DNA of 64,000 bases from Mongoliibacter ruber. Lineage in GTDB: Bacteria > Bacteroidota > Bacteroidia > Cytophagales > Cyclobacteriaceae. The position numbers and the translations under genes were made by a program. Positions 47,978 to 58,362 of this stretch are shown here, piece by piece. The notes below the pieces were generated by a model. The model had not been told where the DNA came from, searched no databases, and worked only from the letters and a program-made list of their open reading frames with translations. The first letter of the stretch is position 1; every line of letters starts with the position of its first letter. The stretch covers positions 1 to 64,000 of the forward strand of contig NZ_PVTR01000002.1 in assembly GCF_003003005.1 (NCBI RefSeq), written 5' to 3'.

Positions 47978-49633
47978 ATGGTTGATAACCTAAATCACTC
48001 TATGAATTTAATCATACTTCTTAGCGTATCAGCCATAGTGCTCCTGACAGCATACTTTACATATGGAAAGTATGTTTACAAAAAATTTAAACTTGATGAC
48101 AAAAGAAAAGCACCGTCACACGCTTTTGAAGATGGGATTGACTATGTTCCAAGTAAGCCTATAGTGGTCTTAGGGCATCATTTTGCATCTATTGCAGGGG
48201 CGGGGCCAATTGTAGGGCCAATCATCGCCGTCACTTTTGGGTGGATTCCCGCTGTGATCTGGATCTTGATAGGAGGAATATTTTTCGGTGCAGTGCATGA
48301 CTTAGGTAGCATGGCAGCTTCATTGAGAAATCAGGGAAAATCAATTGGTGTTATCATACAAAACAATATCGGTCAACGTGGGAAACAGCTTTTCATTCTT
48401 TTCAGCTTTTCGACTTTGATCTTAATTATTGGTGTATTTGCTGATATTATCGCGAAGACTTTTGTCAGCAATGCAGGAGTGGCTTCAGCTTCTATTTTAT
48501 TTATTTTGCTAGCAATTGTGTTCGGGCTAGTCAGTAAAATTTTCTCAAATAGTAAAACCGGGTTTGTAATCATTTCTGTAATAGGAGTGGCATTGATGTA
48601 TTACTTCGTCTATCTGGGAATGAGCATTCCGTTTGAATTGTCTTACCAACATTGGGTATATATTCTTTTAGCATATGCATTTATCGCTTCAGTCACCCCT
48701 GTATCAATGTTATTGCAGCCAAGAGACTACCTTAACAGCTTCCTTTTATATGGATTGATAATTTCGGCAGTGATCGGCGTATTTATTGCCAATCCAGAGA
48801 TTAAAATGGATACAGAAGTTCACCTGAATGCCGAAAATCTAGGTTATTTATTTCCTGTATTATTTGTAACCATTGCCTGTGGGGCTATAAGTGGTTTTCA
48901 TTCCTTAGTAGCTTCAGGCACTACATCCAAACAACTGGATAAAGAAAGTGATGCCAAAATAGTAGGATTTGGAGGTATGCTGATTGAGTCATTTTTGGCT
49001 ATTATTTCCGTTGCGGCAGTAATCGTGCTAAGTAGAGGGGAATACCTGGGCAGGCTGAGCGAGGAAGGCCCCGTGCCCCTTTTTGCCAGTGGCTTAGGGA
49101 ATATGATTGCAACCTTGGGAGTATCAGAAAATTTTGCTGTGGGATTCGTAGCGTTGACAGTTTCAGCTTTTGCTTTGACGACCCTAGATACATGCACAAG
49201 ATTGGCAAGATTTACCATGCAGGAATATTTCGAGGATATCAAACATCCCGTTGGAAAAAAACTTTCCACAAACAGGTATTTGTCCACCAGTGTCGTGGTC
49301 GTTTTATCAGTCCTGCTTTTGGCTTCAGGAGGTTTTACTACACTTTGGCCAATTTTCGGTTCGGCAAATCAACTTTTGGCAGCCTTGGCCCTATTGACCA
49401 TAGCGGTTTGGCTCATCCGCCAAAAAATCAACGCCTCATTTGTGACTATCCCAATGTTCTTCATGTTTTCAGTAACACTAACATCTCTCGGTTTATTTGC
49501 TTGGAATAATTTTAAAAATGAGGTCTATATTCTTGGAATTATTGCATCACTATTATTTGTACTCTCCATTGCCTTGATCATTTTGGCAGGAAAAAGCCTG
49601 AAAAAAGAAGTGGAAAGTCCTGTAAAAGTTTAG
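47978..49633 (+). CDS. CstA-family carbon starvation protein (pyruvate/peptide carrier)
   Basis: 551 residues with some 14-16 membrane segments. CstA motifs: Asp-Gly-Ile-Asp-Tyr-Val-Pro near 41, Leu-Gly-His-His-Phe-Ala-Ser-Ile-Ala-Gly-Ala-Gly-Pro-Ile-Val-Gly-Pro near 55-71, Gly-Ala-Val-His-Asp near 99, and Ser-Gly-Phe-His-Ser-Leu-Val-Ala-Ser-Gly-Thr-Thr near 297. Family members import pyruvate or peptides. Shorter than the 700-residue E. coli CstA because the C-terminal part is reduced. Single gene with its own terminator. Confidence 0.92.
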   Translation: MVDNLNHSMNLIILLSVSAIVLLTAYFTYGKYVYKKFKLDDKRKAPSHAFEDGIDYVPSKPIVVLGHHFASIAGAGPIVGPIIAVTFGWIPAVIWILIGGIFFGAVHDLGSMAASLRNQGKSIGVIIQNNIGQRGKQLFILFSFSTLILIIGVFADIIAKTFVSNAGVASASILFILLAIVFGLVSKIFSNSKTGFVIISVIGVALMYYFVYLGMSIPFELSYQHWVYILLAYAFIASVTPVSMLLQPRDYLNSFLLYGLIISAVIGVFIANPEIKMDTEVHLNAENLGYLFPVLFVTIACGAISGFHSLVASGTTSKQLDKESDAKIVGFGGMLIESFLAIISVAAVIVLSRGEYLGRLSEEGPVPLFASGLGNMIATLGVSENFAVGFVALTVSAFALTTLDTCTRLARFTMQEYFEDIKHPVGKKLSTNRYLSTSVVVVLSVLLLASGGFTTLWPIFGSANQLLAALALLTIAVWLIRQKINASFVTIPMFFMFSVTLTSLGLFAWNNFKNEVYILGIIASLLFVLSIALIILAGKSLKKEVESPVKV

Positions 49634-49646
49634 ACGGCTATTAAAA

Positions 49647-49673
49647 AAAACCAGCCAAAGTTTGGCTGGTTTT
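49647..49673 (+). terminator. Terminator of the CstA gene
   Basis: CCAGCCAAA / TTTGGCTGG with one loop base (or a smaller stem), with A-run before and T-run after. Confidence 0.9.
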
Positions 49674-49833
49674 ATCGTGTAACATAACCCTATTATTAAT
49701 TTTTATTTCTGTTTACATAAAATTGACACTTCATAACTGTGTCAATGTATTGAAAGGAAGCTTCTCGTATAAGTAAAATACTCCTTATGGGTATTAAGAA
49801 GGGCAGAACCCAACATACCGATGTATAGTTTAT

Positions 49834-51375
49834 CTATCGTGCGCCATCTTCTTTCGCCTTTTTAACAGCATAAGTCCCTACCTTCTTGCCTTGTGTGACT
49901 CCTTCTTCGGCATCAAATCTATAATGGATACCTCCATAAATTCTCGAAACCGCAGCCTCCTCCGCCCATGCACTGAATTGGGAGGCCTCCTCAGGAAAGA
50001 TATAAGAAAGCACCTCTGCTCCAGCAGCTGAGAAAGTACTATGTCCTGAAGTATAGGCCGGAAAGTTAGGTGTCCCCAGAATTGTTTTGAATCCTGATAT
50101 ACTTTCTACAGGTCGTGGATAGTGGTAATAATACTTGGTGTCCCAGCATGCTACTCCTGCATCCATAATGGCAGTATTCATATAGGCAAATACTCTAGCC
50201 GCTCGTAAGGGATTCAGTTTATTCTTCACGATTGAGATTTTGGCAAATTTGTTCCAATGGCCTGGAGGAGTGTAAGAACCAATCCCGTCTTCCCACCAGT
50301 TGGCAATCCTTCGCTGCGCAATCGTCATATGTGCAGCATATTTTTTGAGTTCTTTCACATCTTCTTCAAATTGGGGAGAACCTATGGCGGGAGGAGGAGG
50401 TGAGCGGACTTCTTCAACAGAAGGAACATGCCACATTTTTACTTGGCCAAATAGCGGGGTAAGACCAACAGGTCTTTTTGGCACTTCTGTATTTTGCCAC
50501 ATCCAACCAAACCGCTCAAAGGCAGCATTTGCAAGAGAGTCTGAAACAGGCTTTGGAGCTTGAGCCTTGGCCATACCATCAGTAGACGCTCGGGATTTAG
50601 CTAACTTCACCACTTCCTCAGCTATCAATATTCCTGCATCAATATCACTTGAGACATTTATTCCTGCCTGTTTAATACTTTTTATGTGTTCCTGGTATTT
50701 TTCCTCTAAAAAACCCGCCTCAAGAGGAAACATCATCGTGAGGATATCCTTTGAAACTTTCGCTACTGTAGCTCCATGTGATGGAAAAGCCGGTAAATTA
50801 CTCGAAGCATAGGCTGATACTATTGAAGGATCATTCTGATATGGAGCATCTCTTCTGTACTGAAACTTGTAGTGCCATGCTACCACCAAAGCATCAAATT
50901 GAGCAACACTCAGGTAGGCCAACATCCTGCTGGTATAAGGAGGATGGGCAAATGGAAATGCAGGTGGCCCCACAGGATTGCCAGGATTGGGTAAAGTATA
51001 AGTTCCATCTGGATTTGGACCGGGAATCAGGTTATACTTTGCGGCCATTTCCAAAGCGATTTCATTCCATCGAATCACAGGGTTATTGCCCCAATAAGCA
51101 ATAGCCTGCTTTTCAGAAGGTGAAATATCAGCCATTATAAGCTTAATTTCATCTAGTTCTGCCTGATAGGAGGTAGAGTTGACAGGCTCAGGCTGAGGAA
51201 TGCCAACTTGGGCTGGATTTGATATTAGGATTGTTTGCCAAGTTCCTCCCTCCTCGTCAATATTCTCAAAATTATAGTCTTCAAATTCAAGAAATGAAGG
51301 TGTTTCTTCCAAGCAGGAGCTCAGTAGAAAAAGCGCTAAAATTAGGCTAAAATGAGATAGTATATATTTTTTCAT
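49834..51375 (-). CDS. Vanadium haloperoxidase/PAP2-type lipoprotein
   Basis: 513 residues with a lipoprotein signal (Leu-Leu-Ser-Ser-Cys21). All vanadate/phosphate-site motifs of vanadium haloperoxidases and PAP2 phosphatases are present: Lys414-x6-Arg421-Pro422, Thr-Ser442-Gly-His445, and Ser477-Arg478-x5-His484-x3-Asp488. The long N-terminal helical part and Lys-x6-Arg-Pro followed by Ser-Gly-His resemble the vanadium-dependent haloperoxidase-like group more than short PAP2 enzymes. Whether it oxidises halide or hydrolyses phosphate cannot be told. It follows the barrel-protein gene after 11 bases, so they are cotranscribed. Confidence 0.85.
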   Translation of the reverse strand: MKKYILSHFSLILALFLLSSCLEETPSFLEFEDYNFENIDEEGGTWQTILISNPAQVGIPQPEPVNSTSYQAELDEIKLIMADISPSEKQAIAYWGNNPVIRWNEIALEMAAKYNLIPGPNPDGTYTLPNPGNPVGPPAFPFAHPPYTSRMLAYLSVAQFDALVVAWHYKFQYRRDAPYQNDPSIVSAYASSNLPAFPSHGATVAKVSKDILTMMFPLEAGFLEEKYQEHIKSIKQAGINVSSDIDAGILIAEEVVKLAKSRASTDGMAKAQAPKPVSDSLANAAFERFGWMWQNTEVPKRPVGLTPLFGQVKMWHVPSVEEVRSPPPPAIGSPQFEEDVKELKKYAAHMTIAQRRIANWWEDGIGSYTPPGHWNKFAKISIVKNKLNPLRAARVFAYMNTAIMDAGVACWDTKYYYHYPRPVESISGFKTILGTPNFPAYTSGHSTFSAAGAEVLSYIFPEEASQFSAWAEEAAVSRIYGGIHYRFDAEEGVTQGKKVGTYAVKKAKEDGAR

Positions 51376-51386
51376 AATTGAAGCTT

Positions 51387-52310
51387 TTAATAAACTTTGA
51401 ACTGATAAGTAAGACCAAGGCCTATGGTGTTGGCCTTTCCGGAGTTTCTTCCGCTTAGGGTATGATTGAAGTAAGCGATAGCGCCTAATCCTTTATCAGC
51501 ATTGATGTAATACTGAGTCCACACGCCAATCTGACTAACCTCCATCTTATTGGTAGGCTGCGGACGATTATAAGACCTGATATCATCCCCGCTCAGGCAA
51601 TTGAGGCTCATATAGGTGGCTTCCAATCTCAGCCTGTTTTCCAGAGTCCAATACCCGATGGCTCCATGAATATTCAAGGCATTGGGAACATTCATAAAAG
51701 GAGAATAGACACTTCCATCTTGGTAGTAATAATCCCTTTCGATCTCAGTCTGCCCTCTCCACAAATAAGCCATCGTGGCCCTGAATACTAAGCCATTGTC
51801 CATTCGGTAAGCTCCAATTCCTCTCAGACCCAATTCTGGCGCACCTGCACCTATACTAAAAGGCATATAATCTGACAGATAATTTCCTACAGGTGTACTG
51901 AAATGGGTATTGGTGAGAAACATCAAATTCCCTTTGCCAACCTGCTGATTCAGCCATTCCGCTTTTAAAGAAATGTTAAGGTCTTGTACTCCTGATTGGC
52001 CGACTTGTGTGCCAGCAGATGCCGCAGTACTGACATAAGGCAAAAAGGCTATAATATTGATTTTATTTGTAATGCCAACTGCCACCATTGGCATAAGCAT
52101 CTGTCTTGTAAATGTGCCGATATTGGCATTTTCACGGAGATAGTCACCTTCCCAATACTGATCCCATTTGCTATTTTCATAGATCACTGCCGCACAGATC
52201 TCTCCTTTTGGCATTAAGATTTCATCGAATGGCAACTGGGCATAAGTAGGTACATTTGGAAGTATATAACATAAGGTCAAAGCAACCGCCGACCTGATCA
52301 AATTTTTCAT
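51387..52310 (-). CDS. Outer-membrane barrel-like protein, partner of the haloperoxidase-type lipoprotein
   Basis: 307 residues with a signal peptide (1-24, Thr-Tyr-Ala-Gln). The rest is alternating beta-strand pattern with aromatic girdles (Gly-Asn-Leu-Met-Phe-Leu-Thr-Asn-Thr-His-Phe, Gly-Leu-Gly-Leu-Thr-Tyr-Gln-Phe at the end), as in the meta-pathway phenol-degradation-like (transporter) barrels. First gene of a two-gene operon with the lipoprotein. Substrate unknown; a passive channel or anchor for the enzyme is conceivable. Confidence 0.7.
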   Translation of the reverse strand: MKNLIRSAVALTLCYILPNVPTYAQLPFDEILMPKGEICAAVIYENSKWDQYWEGDYLRENANIGTFTRQMLMPMVAVGITNKINIIAFLPYVSTAASAGTQVGQSGVQDLNISLKAEWLNQQVGKGNLMFLTNTHFSTPVGNYLSDYMPFSIGAGAPELGLRGIGAYRMDNGLVFRATMAYLWRGQTEIERDYYYQDGSVYSPFMNVPNALNIHGAIGYWTLENRLRLEATYMSLNCLSGDDIRSYNRPQPTNKMEVSQIGVWTQYYINADKGLGAIAYFNHTLSGRNSGKANTIGLGLTYQFKVY

Positions 52311-52471
52311 GTTGATAGATTAGGTTTGAATAATGAATTTGTATTGAAAAATCACAAATACAGTGAAGACATGACAGCACTTACCCAAAAAGCAGTGCTA
52401 AACATAGCTATAGTACATATTGTCCCAAGTAAACTTGGAAATCAAATATGAAGAAAGGTACCGTACTTGTG

Positions 52472-53020
52472 TTAGGAAAATAATTCCGGAGGAGGGGTAT
52501 TCAAATTGAGGTATTGACTCTGATAAGCTGAAAAAATAAACCCTATCAATTGTCTTTCATCAAGCACACTAAAACCATAAACTAACTGGTTTTCAGGCTG
52601 TATATAATCTTTTACAAATGTTTTCGAAAGCAAAGTATTATTCCCCGAATCAGGTAATTCATCTTGAACCAAAGAGCTGATCCAAGTTTTGATGGTATTG
52701 TCAAGAGAATTTTTAGTGGTATCCGGCACATAGACTATCTGAAGTGTGTCGTTAACATACCGTTGCTTTACAGCCCTAAAGTGCTGTCCATCTTTTTCAA
52801 ATCGGGTATTGGAAGGCCTGAATTCTTCCTCATCAGCCATATAGGGTAGTGTCATCGGGATTTCCAAGAATCGTTCTTCCAAACCATCTAATTTATCACC
52901 GTAAATTTTATCCACCCAAGTATTTTCTATCTGAAGATTGAAGGAAAAATAAGCCACATAATATCCAAAATGGTATATACCAAAGCAACACAAAAGAAAT
53001 ATGGCGATGAATCTTTTCAC
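52472..53020 (-). CDS. Hypothetical membrane-anchored protein
   Basis: 182 residues. One N-terminal membrane helix (about 5-25) is followed by a soluble periplasmic part with Pro-Met-Thr-Leu-Pro-Tyr, Asp-Gly-Gln-His-Phe-Arg-Ala-Val-Lys-Gln-Arg-Tyr-Val and Ile-Val-Tyr-Val-Pro-Asp. No family recognised. It stands alone between the barrel-protein gene and the small membrane gene; codon use is like its neighbours. Confidence 0.6.
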   Translation of the reverse strand: MKRFIAIFLLCCFGIYHFGYYVAYFSFNLQIENTWVDKIYGDKLDGLEERFLEIPMTLPYMADEEEFRPSNTRFEKDGQHFRAVKQRYVNDTLQIVYVPDTTKNSLDNTIKTWISSLVQDELPDSGNNTLLSKTFVKDYIQPENQLVYGFSVLDERQLIGFIFSAYQSQYLNLNTPPPELFS

Positions 53021-53112
53021 TTAAGGCTATTTGAATTTTAAAAGTAACAATAATTTTTAAAACCAAACAGAAAACTTGATAAAGCTTTAAAAAACAGAAT
53101 TTTAAACAATTT

Positions 53113-53310
53113 CTATTGACCAAGGCAACATAATAATCTAAAAAGTATGAATGCCCCCAAGGCAATCCCTCCATATATTTTTAAAACTTTCAATCTATTA
53201 AACCTATCCAAAAACCATAATACAATTACCGGGCGGACCAATCCGATAAGCAGGCTTGATAGTGATAGCCAAAATATGCAAGCCAATATTAAAACCGCAA
53301 CTTCATTCAT
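53113..53310 (-). CDS. Small hydrophobic protein
   Basis: 65 residues from the ATG at 53308-53310. An upstream in-frame ATG at 53355 lies inside the infB terminator and is unlikely. Two membrane helices (about 4-23 and 46-62) are separated by a basic loop (Arg-Phe-Asn-Arg-Leu-Lys-Val-Leu-Lys). No family recognised. It could be cotranscribed with infB by read-through; otherwise its promoter is not evident. Confidence 0.5.
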   Translation of the reverse strand: MNEVAVLILACIFWLSLSSLLIGLVRPVIVLWFLDRFNRLKVLKIYGGIALGAFILFRLLCCLGQ

Positions 53311-53326
53311 CCTGCAAAAAAACAAA

Positions 53327-53352
53327 AAAGGAACGATTTGCACCGTTCCTTT
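53327..53352 (-). terminator. Terminator of the rimP-nusA-infB operon
   Basis: AAAGGAACG / CGTTCCTTT, perfect stem with 8-base loop, 22 bases beyond the infB stop. Confidence 0.88.
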
Positions 53353-53373
53353 CATTTATAAGGCAATAAGAAA

Positions 53374-56352
53374 TTACTTCTTTTTCTTTATTTCTTGCAT
53401 CATGTAGCCTTCAATAGTATCATCGACAAGTATATCGTTGAATTTTTTGATTGAAACACCGCACTCATATCCTGCTTTCACTTCAGAAACATCATCCTTA
53501 AACCTTTTCAGTTGGTCGATATCTCCATCATGGATAACGATACCGTCACGGATGATCCTGATTTTATTCTTTCTGGTAATGTATCCATCTGTTACATAAC
53601 AACCAGCTACAGTACCAATTTTAGATATTTTGAATACTTCCCTTACCTGTACATTACCGGTAATGATTTCTTCAAATTCAGGCTCCAACATTCCCTCAAT
53701 AGCATCTTTGATCTGATTGATCGCATCATAGATTATAGAGTAATGTCTGATTTCGATTTCTTCTTGTTCTGCCAATTTTTTGGCATTTGTTGATGGTCTT
53801 ACTTGGAAGCCTAGGATAATGGCATCAGAAGCTGAGGCTAATAGCACATCAGATTCTGAAATCTGTCCCACACCTTTATGAATGATATTGACTGAAACCT
53901 CATCTTTAGAAAGTTTGAGCATTGAATCAGAAAGTGCTTCCACAGATCCATCCACATCACCCTTGATAATGATGTTAAGTTCTTTGAAACTACCAATTGC
54001 CAGCCTTCTTCCAATTTCATCCAGCGTGATATGCTTTTTGGTCCGCATACTTTGCTCTCTGAGGATTTGCTCTCTTGAGTTAGCAATTTCTCTTGCTTCC
54101 CGCTCACTATCATATACCTTGAAGGTATCGCCAGCTTGCGGTGCTCCACTTAGTCCAAGTACCTGTACAGGAGTAGAAGGAGCTGCTTTTGAAAGTTTTT
54201 TGCCTTTATGGTCAGTCATTGCCTTGACTTTTCCATAATGTTGACCGGCAAGCAATACATCCCCAACCTTTAGGGTTCCTGCCTGAACCATTACTGTGGT
54301 CACATAACCTCGTCCTTTATCCAAGGAAGCCTCGACTACTGTTCCTACTGCATTTTTATCCGCATTGGCTGTCAATTCAAGCACTTCTGCTTCCAGCAAC
54401 ACTTTTTCTAAAAGTTCATCAATACCAAGGCCTGTTTTGGCAGAGATATCTTGAGATTGGTATTTACCTCCCCATTCCTCTACTAAGAGATTCATATTGG
54501 CGAGCTGTTCTTTAATCTTATTTGGATTGGCGTTTGGCTTATCGATTTTGTTGATCGCAAAAATCATCGGCACCCCTGCCACTTGAGCATGGTTGATAGC
54601 TTCTTTGGTTTGAGGCATGATATCATCATCCGCGGCAATCACGATAATCGCAACATCCGTAATTTTGGCACCACGAGCCCTCATTGCTGTAAATGCTTCG
54701 TGACCTGGTGTATCCAAGAATGCGATTTTTTCACCTGTAGAAGTGGTCACATCATAAGCACCGATATGTTGGGTTATACCTCCCGCTTCAGCATCTGTTA
54801 CTTTGGAAGTTCTGATAAAATCCAAGAGAGATGTCTTACCGTGATCCACGTGTCCCATGATTGTGACAATAGGAGCTCTAGGCTTCAAATCTTCAGGGCT
54901 ATCAGCTTCTTCAATTACACTTTCTTCCTCATCGGACTTGGTAAATTCAACTTCGTAGTCAAATTCATCTGCAATAATCGTGATGGCTTCCGCATCCAAT
55001 CTTTGGTTGATAGAAACGAACATACCCAGAGACATACAAGCTGAAATCACTTGATTAACAGAAACATCCATTAATGAAGCCAAATCATTTGCTGAAATAA
55101 ATTCGGTTACTTTAAGGATTTTTGTTTCCTCTGTACCTTCAAATTCATCTCTTGATTTATCAACTCTTTTATCTCTTCTTTTTGATTTACCTCCACCGGA
55201 TTTACCTCCACCTTGCAATCTTGCAAGAGTTTGTTTGATCTGATCTTGGATTTCTTTTTGGGTAGGCTCAGCTTTTTGTACCCTTCCGGCACCTTGACCT
55301 GGCTTACCCTTGGCGCCTTGGTTTCTACGATCCCTCGTGTTAGGATTACCTCCTTGTGCAGGTCTACTACCTGGACCACCTGGTCGGGCTTGTTGATTAG
55401 GGCCACCGGTATTTTTATCGATCCTTTTTCTAGGTCGTTTTTTCTTTTCTTTTCCTTTTTCGTCCGAGGAAGCCACAGGCTTTCCTTTTTTCTTGGACCT
55501 GTCTTCCGGAAGTTCGATTTTACCCAATACAGTAAGACCTTTCAGGGCATCCGCTTTAGCAGATATAACTTTATTTTCTGCTGGCTTAATCGCTTCAGTA
55601 GTTTCCTTGGGTTTTATAGGACCAGAAGGCTTCTCCATTTTTGGCGCCTCTTTTTTAGGCTCCTCTTTTTTAGGCTCTTCCTTCTTCAGTTCTTCTTTCT
55701 TAGGGACTTCTTTTTTGGGCTCCTCTTTTTTGACAGGAGTTTCCTTTTTAGCCTCTTCTACTTTTTCTTTTATGCTCTCAGTTTTTGCGTCGTCAGTTGG
55801 CTGAGGCTTCACAGCCTGAGGTTTTTCTTCTACTTTGGCTTCAGGTTTTGCAGTTTCCACCTTGGCCTTGGGTTCTTCTTTTTTCTCTGGCTTAGGCTCC
55901 TCTTTTTTTGGAGCTTCCTTTTTGGGAGGGTTTAGGTCAATTTTGCCCAAAACCTTTATGCCTTGCAATTTGGGTGCTTCCGCTGCAACCTTTTTTACCT
56001 CTGGCTCAGCTTCTTTAACTGGCTGGGGCTTAGGTTCTGGCTTTACTACCTCTTTCTCTTTGGCTTCAGGTGCAGGAGCGGGTTTCTTTTCCTCTTTTGC
56101 ATCAGATTCAGCCTCAATGGTGAATGTCTCGTGATGACGCTTACCAATAGAGAGATGAGATGCCTCTTCTTTTTCCATAGCAGAGGACTTAAACTCCTTG
56201 GCCAACATGTTAAACTGCTCCATGTTGATTTTGGAGTTGGGGTTGTTTTCTACTTCGAAGCCTTTTTTGGCCAAAGAATCTACAATCGTAGATATACCTA
56301 CGTTGAGTTTCCTGGCTACTTGGCCCAATCTCATTGTTCTTTCTTCTGACAT
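53374..56352 (-). CDS. infB: Translation initiation factor IF-2
   Basis: 992 residues. The first 45 residues form the N-terminal IF2-like helix domain ([10 protein letters not shown]). Residues about 60-400 are a Lys/Glu/Pro low-complexity linker with repeated Lys-Lys-Glu-Glu-Pro-Lys units. The GTPase domain starts near 490 (Gly-His-Val-Asp-His-Gly-Lys-Thr-Ser, Asp-Thr-Pro-Gly-His-Glu, Asn-Lys-Ile-Asp) and is followed by domains II-IV. IF-2 delivers initiator tRNA to the ribosome. Downstream of nusA in the conserved operon. Confidence 0.97.
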   Translation of the reverse strand: MSEERTMRLGQVARKLNVGISTIVDSLAKKGFEVENNPNSKINMEQFNMLAKEFKSSAMEKEEASHLSIGKRHHETFTIEAESDAKEEKKPAPAPEAKEKEVVKPEPKPQPVKEAEPEVKKVAAEAPKLQGIKVLGKIDLNPPKKEAPKKEEPKPEKKEEPKAKVETAKPEAKVEEKPQAVKPQPTDDAKTESIKEKVEEAKKETPVKKEEPKKEVPKKEELKKEEPKKEEPKKEAPKMEKPSGPIKPKETTEAIKPAENKVISAKADALKGLTVLGKIELPEDRSKKKGKPVASSDEKGKEKKKRPRKRIDKNTGGPNQQARPGGPGSRPAQGGNPNTRDRRNQGAKGKPGQGAGRVQKAEPTQKEIQDQIKQTLARLQGGGKSGGGKSKRRDKRVDKSRDEFEGTEETKILKVTEFISANDLASLMDVSVNQVISACMSLGMFVSINQRLDAEAITIIADEFDYEVEFTKSDEEESVIEEADSPEDLKPRAPIVTIMGHVDHGKTSLLDFIRTSKVTDAEAGGITQHIGAYDVTTSTGEKIAFLDTPGHEAFTAMRARGAKITDVAIIVIAADDDIMPQTKEAINHAQVAGVPMIFAINKIDKPNANPNKIKEQLANMNLLVEEWGGKYQSQDISAKTGLGIDELLEKVLLEAEVLELTANADKNAVGTVVEASLDKGRGYVTTVMVQAGTLKVGDVLLAGQHYGKVKAMTDHKGKKLSKAAPSTPVQVLGLSGAPQAGDTFKVYDSEREAREIANSREQILREQSMRTKKHITLDEIGRRLAIGSFKELNIIIKGDVDGSVEALSDSMLKLSKDEVSVNIIHKGVGQISESDVLLASASDAIILGFQVRPSTNAKKLAEQEEIEIRHYSIIYDAINQIKDAIEGMLEPEFEEIITGNVQVREVFKISKIGTVAGCYVTDGYITRKNKIRIIRDGIVIHDGDIDQLKRFKDDVSEVKAGYECGVSIKKFNDILVDDTIEGYMMQEIKKKK

Positions 56353-56420
56353 ACGCTAAAAACTCTCTATAATATAGTTTTGGCAAATATAGGCCAATTA
56401 TTGTGGAAATCGGCTCTTAT

Positions 56421-57665
56421 TTACTGTTCAAATTCCTGTCTCAAGATTTTAAATACTTCATCTATAGTCTCTTCCTCAAGTTCTGTTCTTCTCAACAAAT
56501 CTTCTTTTGTCAGAGTCAAGACACTTTTTGCAGTATCTAATCCTGTTTTTTTCAACTCGTCAATTACCCAAGTTTCGATTTCATCCCCAAATTCTTCCAA
56601 GTCCACATCTTCTTCCTCCATCTCACTTAATTCTCTGAATACATCAATTTCGTATCCAACTAATCTAGAAGCTAGTCTGATGTTAAACCCTCCTTTACCT
56701 ATAGCCATGGACACCTGGTCAGGCTTTAGATAAACAGAAAGTCTTTTCTTTTCTGCGTCTGCGGCAATGGAACTTACCTTTGCAGGACTCAATGCCCTGG
56801 CTACGTAAAGTTCCAAATTATCTGTATAATTGATGACGTCTATATTTTCATTCTGCAATTCTCTAACGATGGCGTGAATTCTACTTCCCTTCATACCTAC
56901 ACAGGCACCTACAGGATCAATTCTATCATCATAAGATTCAACTGCAACTTTTGCTCTTTCTCCTGGTTCTCTGACAATTTTCCTTATTGTAATCAATCCG
57001 TCAAATACTTCAGGAACTTCATTTTCAAACAACCTCTCCAAGAAAATAGGAGATGTCCTTGACAGTATGATTTTGGGGTTACCATTCACCATCTCCACTT
57101 TATGCACGATAGCTCTTACAGAATCTCCTTTTCTAAAGCGGTCCTTAGAAATTTGCTCACTTTTAGGTAAAATCAATTCGTTGCCTTCTCCATCTATCAA
57201 AAGTACTTCTCTTCCGAGTATCTGATAAACTTCTGCTGAGATAATCTCTCCTACAAGCTCTTCGTACTGATTGAAAAGTAAATCCTTTTCAAGATCTTTT
57301 ATTCTCTGTATCAGAGTCTGTCTGGCCATCATTACAGCCCTTCTTCCAAACTCCTCCAACTCGATCTTTTCGTACACTTCTTCGCCAACTTCAAAATCGG
57401 GCTCAATTTTCTGTGCATCAGACAAACTGATTTTATCGAAATCCCAGATATCTTCAGAATTGTCATCAACAATTTCCCTGATTCTTAAAATTTCCAAGTC
57501 ACCTTTATCTGCATTGATGGTCACATCAAAATTTTCATCCGTTTCATATTTCTTGCGAATCATCGCTCTAAATACATCTTCAAGTATACGGATCATGGTG
57601 GGACGATCCACATTTTTAGATCTTGCAAATTCTGCAAATGATTCTATTAGAACTTTAGCATCCAT
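56421..57665 (-). CDS. nusA: Transcription termination/antitermination factor NusA
   Basis: 414 residues. N-terminal RNA-polymerase-binding domain (1-125), S1 domain (about 130-200, Val-Gly-Glu-Ile-Ile-Ser-Ala-Glu-Val), then two KH domains (about 200-345) with Gly-Ala-Cys-Val-Gly-Met-Lys-Gly-Ser-Arg-Ile and Ala-Ile-Gly-Lys-Gly-Gly-Phe-Asn-Ile. The C-terminal acidic repeat (about 350-410) is shorter than in E. coli. Located between rimP and infB, the usual bacterial order, with 5 bases after rimP. Confidence 0.97.
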   Translation of the reverse strand: MDAKVLIESFAEFARSKNVDRPTMIRILEDVFRAMIRKKYETDENFDVTINADKGDLEILRIREIVDDNSEDIWDFDKISLSDAQKIEPDFEVGEEVYEKIELEEFGRRAVMMARQTLIQRIKDLEKDLLFNQYEELVGEIISAEVYQILGREVLLIDGEGNELILPKSEQISKDRFRKGDSVRAIVHKVEMVNGNPKIILSRTSPIFLERLFENEVPEVFDGLITIRKIVREPGERAKVAVESYDDRIDPVGACVGMKGSRIHAIVRELQNENIDVINYTDNLELYVARALSPAKVSSIAADAEKKRLSVYLKPDQVSMAIGKGGFNIRLASRLVGYEIDVFRELSEMEEEDVDLEEFGDEIETWVIDELKKTGLDTAKSVLTLTKEDLLRRTELEEETIDEVFKILRQEFEQ

Positions 57666-57670
57666 TGTTT

Positions 57671-58141
57671 TTATTTAAAAGAGACTAACACAATTGATTT
57701 TTTAATCTGGTCAAAAGCTATTGAGAAGGTTTCTTCAGTAGCTTTCTTCCCTTTTCCTTTTACTTTAATCTTGAGCTGAATGGCTGTAGCTTCTACAGCT
57801 AATAGCTCTCCCTCAATATCCTTACCGTCTTCTAAACTTACCTTGATTTTTCTTCCAATATTTTTCTCATATTGCCTTCTGGAAGAAAGAGGGAAGTCCA
57901 GGCCCGGTGAGGAAACTTCCAGTATGTAAGCTTCATCCAATAATTCCTTGGCTTCTATTTCTTCAGCAACTTGCCGACTGACAATAGCACAAGTATCAAT
58001 ATTAAGCCCGGCATCAGCGTCTATAAGAATTTTTACTTGGGATTTAGCTCCCTTGTCTATAATCTGAACTTCTACAACAAAGTGACTTTCATCCGGTAGA
58101 TGTTTTTCAACTATTTCTTCTATAACTTGCTTAGTACTCAT
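57671..58141 (-). CDS. rimP: Ribosome maturation factor RimP
   Basis: 156 residues from the ATG at 58139-58141 (Met-Ser-Thr-Lys). The frame extends to 58177, but these 12 residues are not family-like. Features: Val-Glu-Val-Gln-Ile-Ile-Asp-Lys-Gly near 24, Val-Lys-Ile-Leu-Ile-Asp-Ala-Asp-Ala-Gly near 37 and Glu-Val-Ser-Ser-Pro-Gly-Leu-Asp-Phe-Pro-Leu near 91 mark RimP, which is needed for 30S assembly. First gene of the operon, divergent from mreB across 221 bases. Confidence 0.94.
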   Translation of the reverse strand: MSTKQVIEEIVEKHLPDESHFVVEVQIIDKGAKSQVKILIDADAGLNIDTCAIVSRQVAEEIEAKELLDEAYILEVSSPGLDFPLSSRRQYEKNIGRKIKVSLEDGKDIEGELLAVEATAIQLKIKVKGKGKKATEETFSIAFDQIKKSIVLVSFK

Positions 58142-58248
58142 AATGATATTAGGTAATAAACGAAAGAGGGGACTCATGTCCCCTCCCGTTACCTTGGATA
58201 ATACAATGCAAAGGTAACAAAATTATTACCACAAAAAAAAACAGCATT

Positions 58249-58282
58249 CTTGTAATAAATTGACAATTAGATAATAATTTTG
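58249..58282 (+). promoter_or_regulatory. Candidate mreB promoter
   Basis: TAATTTTG (58275-58282) matches TAnnTTTG; CTTG (58249-58252), 22 bases upstream, is an imperfect -33 element. Confidence 0.35.
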
Positions 58283-58362
58283 CCGACCCACGTTGAATGT
58301 TCTGCACATATTGTGCTAAGTTTGACCATTAATTCAAAGACAAATTCTATCAAAATACTATA

